Assembly: GCA_023623095.1 (NCBI GenBank)
Contig: JAMNXX010000326.1
Location: 1 to 6,829, forward strand
Source of the DNA: Bacillota bacterium
GTDB taxonomy: Bacteria > Bacillota > Clostridia > Peptostreptococcales > Thermotaleaceae
DNA: 6,829 nucleotides
Reading direction: 5' to 3'
In this document: in pieces, positions 6,112 through 6,829 of the stretch
Numbering within the stretch: position 1 is the stretch's first letter
Layout of the letters: every line of letters starts with the position of its first letter
The notes under the pieces: model-generated
What the model was told of the DNA's origin: nothing
The model's database searches: none
Seen by the model: only the letters and a program-made list of their open reading frames with translations
Translations under genes and position numbers: made by a program

Positions 6112-6829
6112 TTATGGTTCTAAATATCTCATGATTTGCTTTCGATATTGCTGTTTATCCTGGGCACCGATAATAGGCTCCCCTATGATTTTCCCTTCTG
6201 AATCTACAAAAATAGTGGTTGGGAAAGCATAAATATATTTTAAGAAATCATTTTTAATATTTTCATCCGGGATGAGATTCGTATAGGTGACTTTTGTTTT
6301 TGTGATAATATCTTTTGCTATTTGTTCATTTCCTTTTGCATCTCCGATCAGTCCAATGACGTTGATATTTTCTCCTTTCATTTCTTGATATATCTCTTCC
6401 AGAGTGGGCATTTCACGGATGCAGTGGGCGCAGAAAGTCCCCCATACATTGACCATGGTTAATGCATATTCTGAAAAGATGCTGTGCGTAACTTTTTTAC
6501 CGTAAATATCCTTTGATTCAAATTCAGGGAAAAAATCCATGGGGCTCATTTTTTCTGCAGGATTCCCCGCAAAAGTAGGAGGAAACAGTTGGACTGTTTT
6601 TCTTAGATTTTCGATTTCATGATACAATTCATCATAGATTTCCTGAGAAGCTTCCGATAATCCTTGGATATCTTTCTTATTTGGATAAGACAAATAATAT
6701 ACAAGCCCATCTTGTTCGCCTAACCTTTCGTTATTAGAAAGGTTTGTTAACGTTGGGATGGAATCTTCATCTAGTAAATTTTTGCGGAAGATATAGATAG
6801 AAAGCAGAGGTTTCCTTTCATCGATGATT
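6112..6829 (-). CDS. TlpA/ResA-like thioredoxin-fold protein, N-terminus beyond the window
   Basis: A thiol-disulfide oxidoreductase-like protein; 238 residues are visible and its 5' end lies beyond the right edge. The C-terminal 150 or so residues form a TlpA/ResA-type domain: an N-V-W-G-T-F lead-in, the redox motif C-A-H-C followed by R-E-M-P, and a cis-proline region A-F-P-T-T-I-F-V-D. Relatives reduce extracytoplasmic disulfides, for example in cytochrome c maturation or spore formation; the target here is unknown. A TTG at 6693 looks like a start, but the frame is open without a stop to position 6829 and reads as sensible protein (for example E-R-L-G-E-Q-D-G-L-V-Y-Y-L-S-Y-P-N), so that start is rejected. 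The extra N-terminal region suggests an additional domain. A signal peptide or lipobox would be expected upstream but cannot be seen. The gene ends at the bidirectional terminator. Confidence 0.85.
   Translation of the reverse strand, partial: IIDERKPLLSIYIFRKNLLDEDSIPTLTNLSNNERLGEQDGLVYYLSYPNKKDIQGLSEASQEIYDELYHEIENLRKTVQLFPPTFAGNPAEKMSPMDFFPEFESKDIYGKKVTHSIFSEYALTMVNVWGTFCAHCIREMPTLEEIYQEMKGENINVIGLIGDAKGNEQIAKDIITKTKVTYTNLIPDENIKNDFLKYIYAFPTTIFVDSEGKIIGEPIIGAQDKQQYRKQIMRYLEP

Noticed and set aside
6112..6693. Thioredoxin-like gene starting at TTG 6693
   Set aside because: The frame is open to the window edge with protein-like sequence and there is no ribosome binding site at 6693, so the gene is partial and longer.
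1..6829. CRISPR arrays, tRNA or rRNA genes, insertion sequences, attachment sites
   Set aside because: No regularly spaced repeats, cloverleaf sequences, transposase or integrase genes, or terminal inverted repeats with target duplications were seen.

Overview
The window looks like chromosomal DNA of a low-GC, Gram-positive anaerobe of the class Clostridia. The signs are AT-rich intergenic DNA, strong GGAGG-type ribosome binding sites, sigma-A-like promoters, GTG/TTG starts, a DUF5685-type gene next to a J-domain gene, and clostridial-looking ProC and cold-shock proteins. Family names come from recognising motifs; no database search was run.

Layout, left to right. Positions 1-770 are very AT-rich and mostly not convincingly coding. 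They hold an extended -10 promoter element at the left edge, a 10-bp tandem repeat and a doubtful 65-codon hydrophobic ORF. Next is a stand-alone radical SAM protein of the HemN/HemW-like group (771-2045). A co-directional set follows: a DUF5685-like protein (2226-3113), a J-domain protein with a TPR-like middle and a cysteine-rich tail (3097-3720, overlapping the previous gene by 17 bp), and, after a 106-bp gap containing inverted repeats, a six-helix membrane protein (3827-4354). A bidirectional hairpin terminator separates this set from a small convergent membrane protein (4394-4660, minus strand). That gene has a good promoter and a long leader that can fold in alternative ways. Divergent from it is proC (4879-5691, last step of proline synthesis). 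Next is a cold-shock-protein gene broken by an apparent 14-nt deletion (5797-5986), a perfect bidirectional terminator, and the 3' part of a minus-strand TlpA/ResA-like thioredoxin-fold gene that runs off the right edge.

Most of these genes look like separate transcription units rather than one pathway. The exception is the DUF5685/J-domain/membrane-protein cluster, where the gene overlap suggests coupled translation and a shared function. It is the best candidate here for an undescribed system. The DUF5685-like protein carries two aspartate-rich motifs reminiscent of class I prenyl/terpene synthases, and its J-domain partner ends in nine cysteines within 24 residues. The clearest single anomaly is the cold-shock gene: promoter, ribosome binding site, terminator and both ends of the coding sequence are intact, but the RNP2 motif is missing and the frame is broken.
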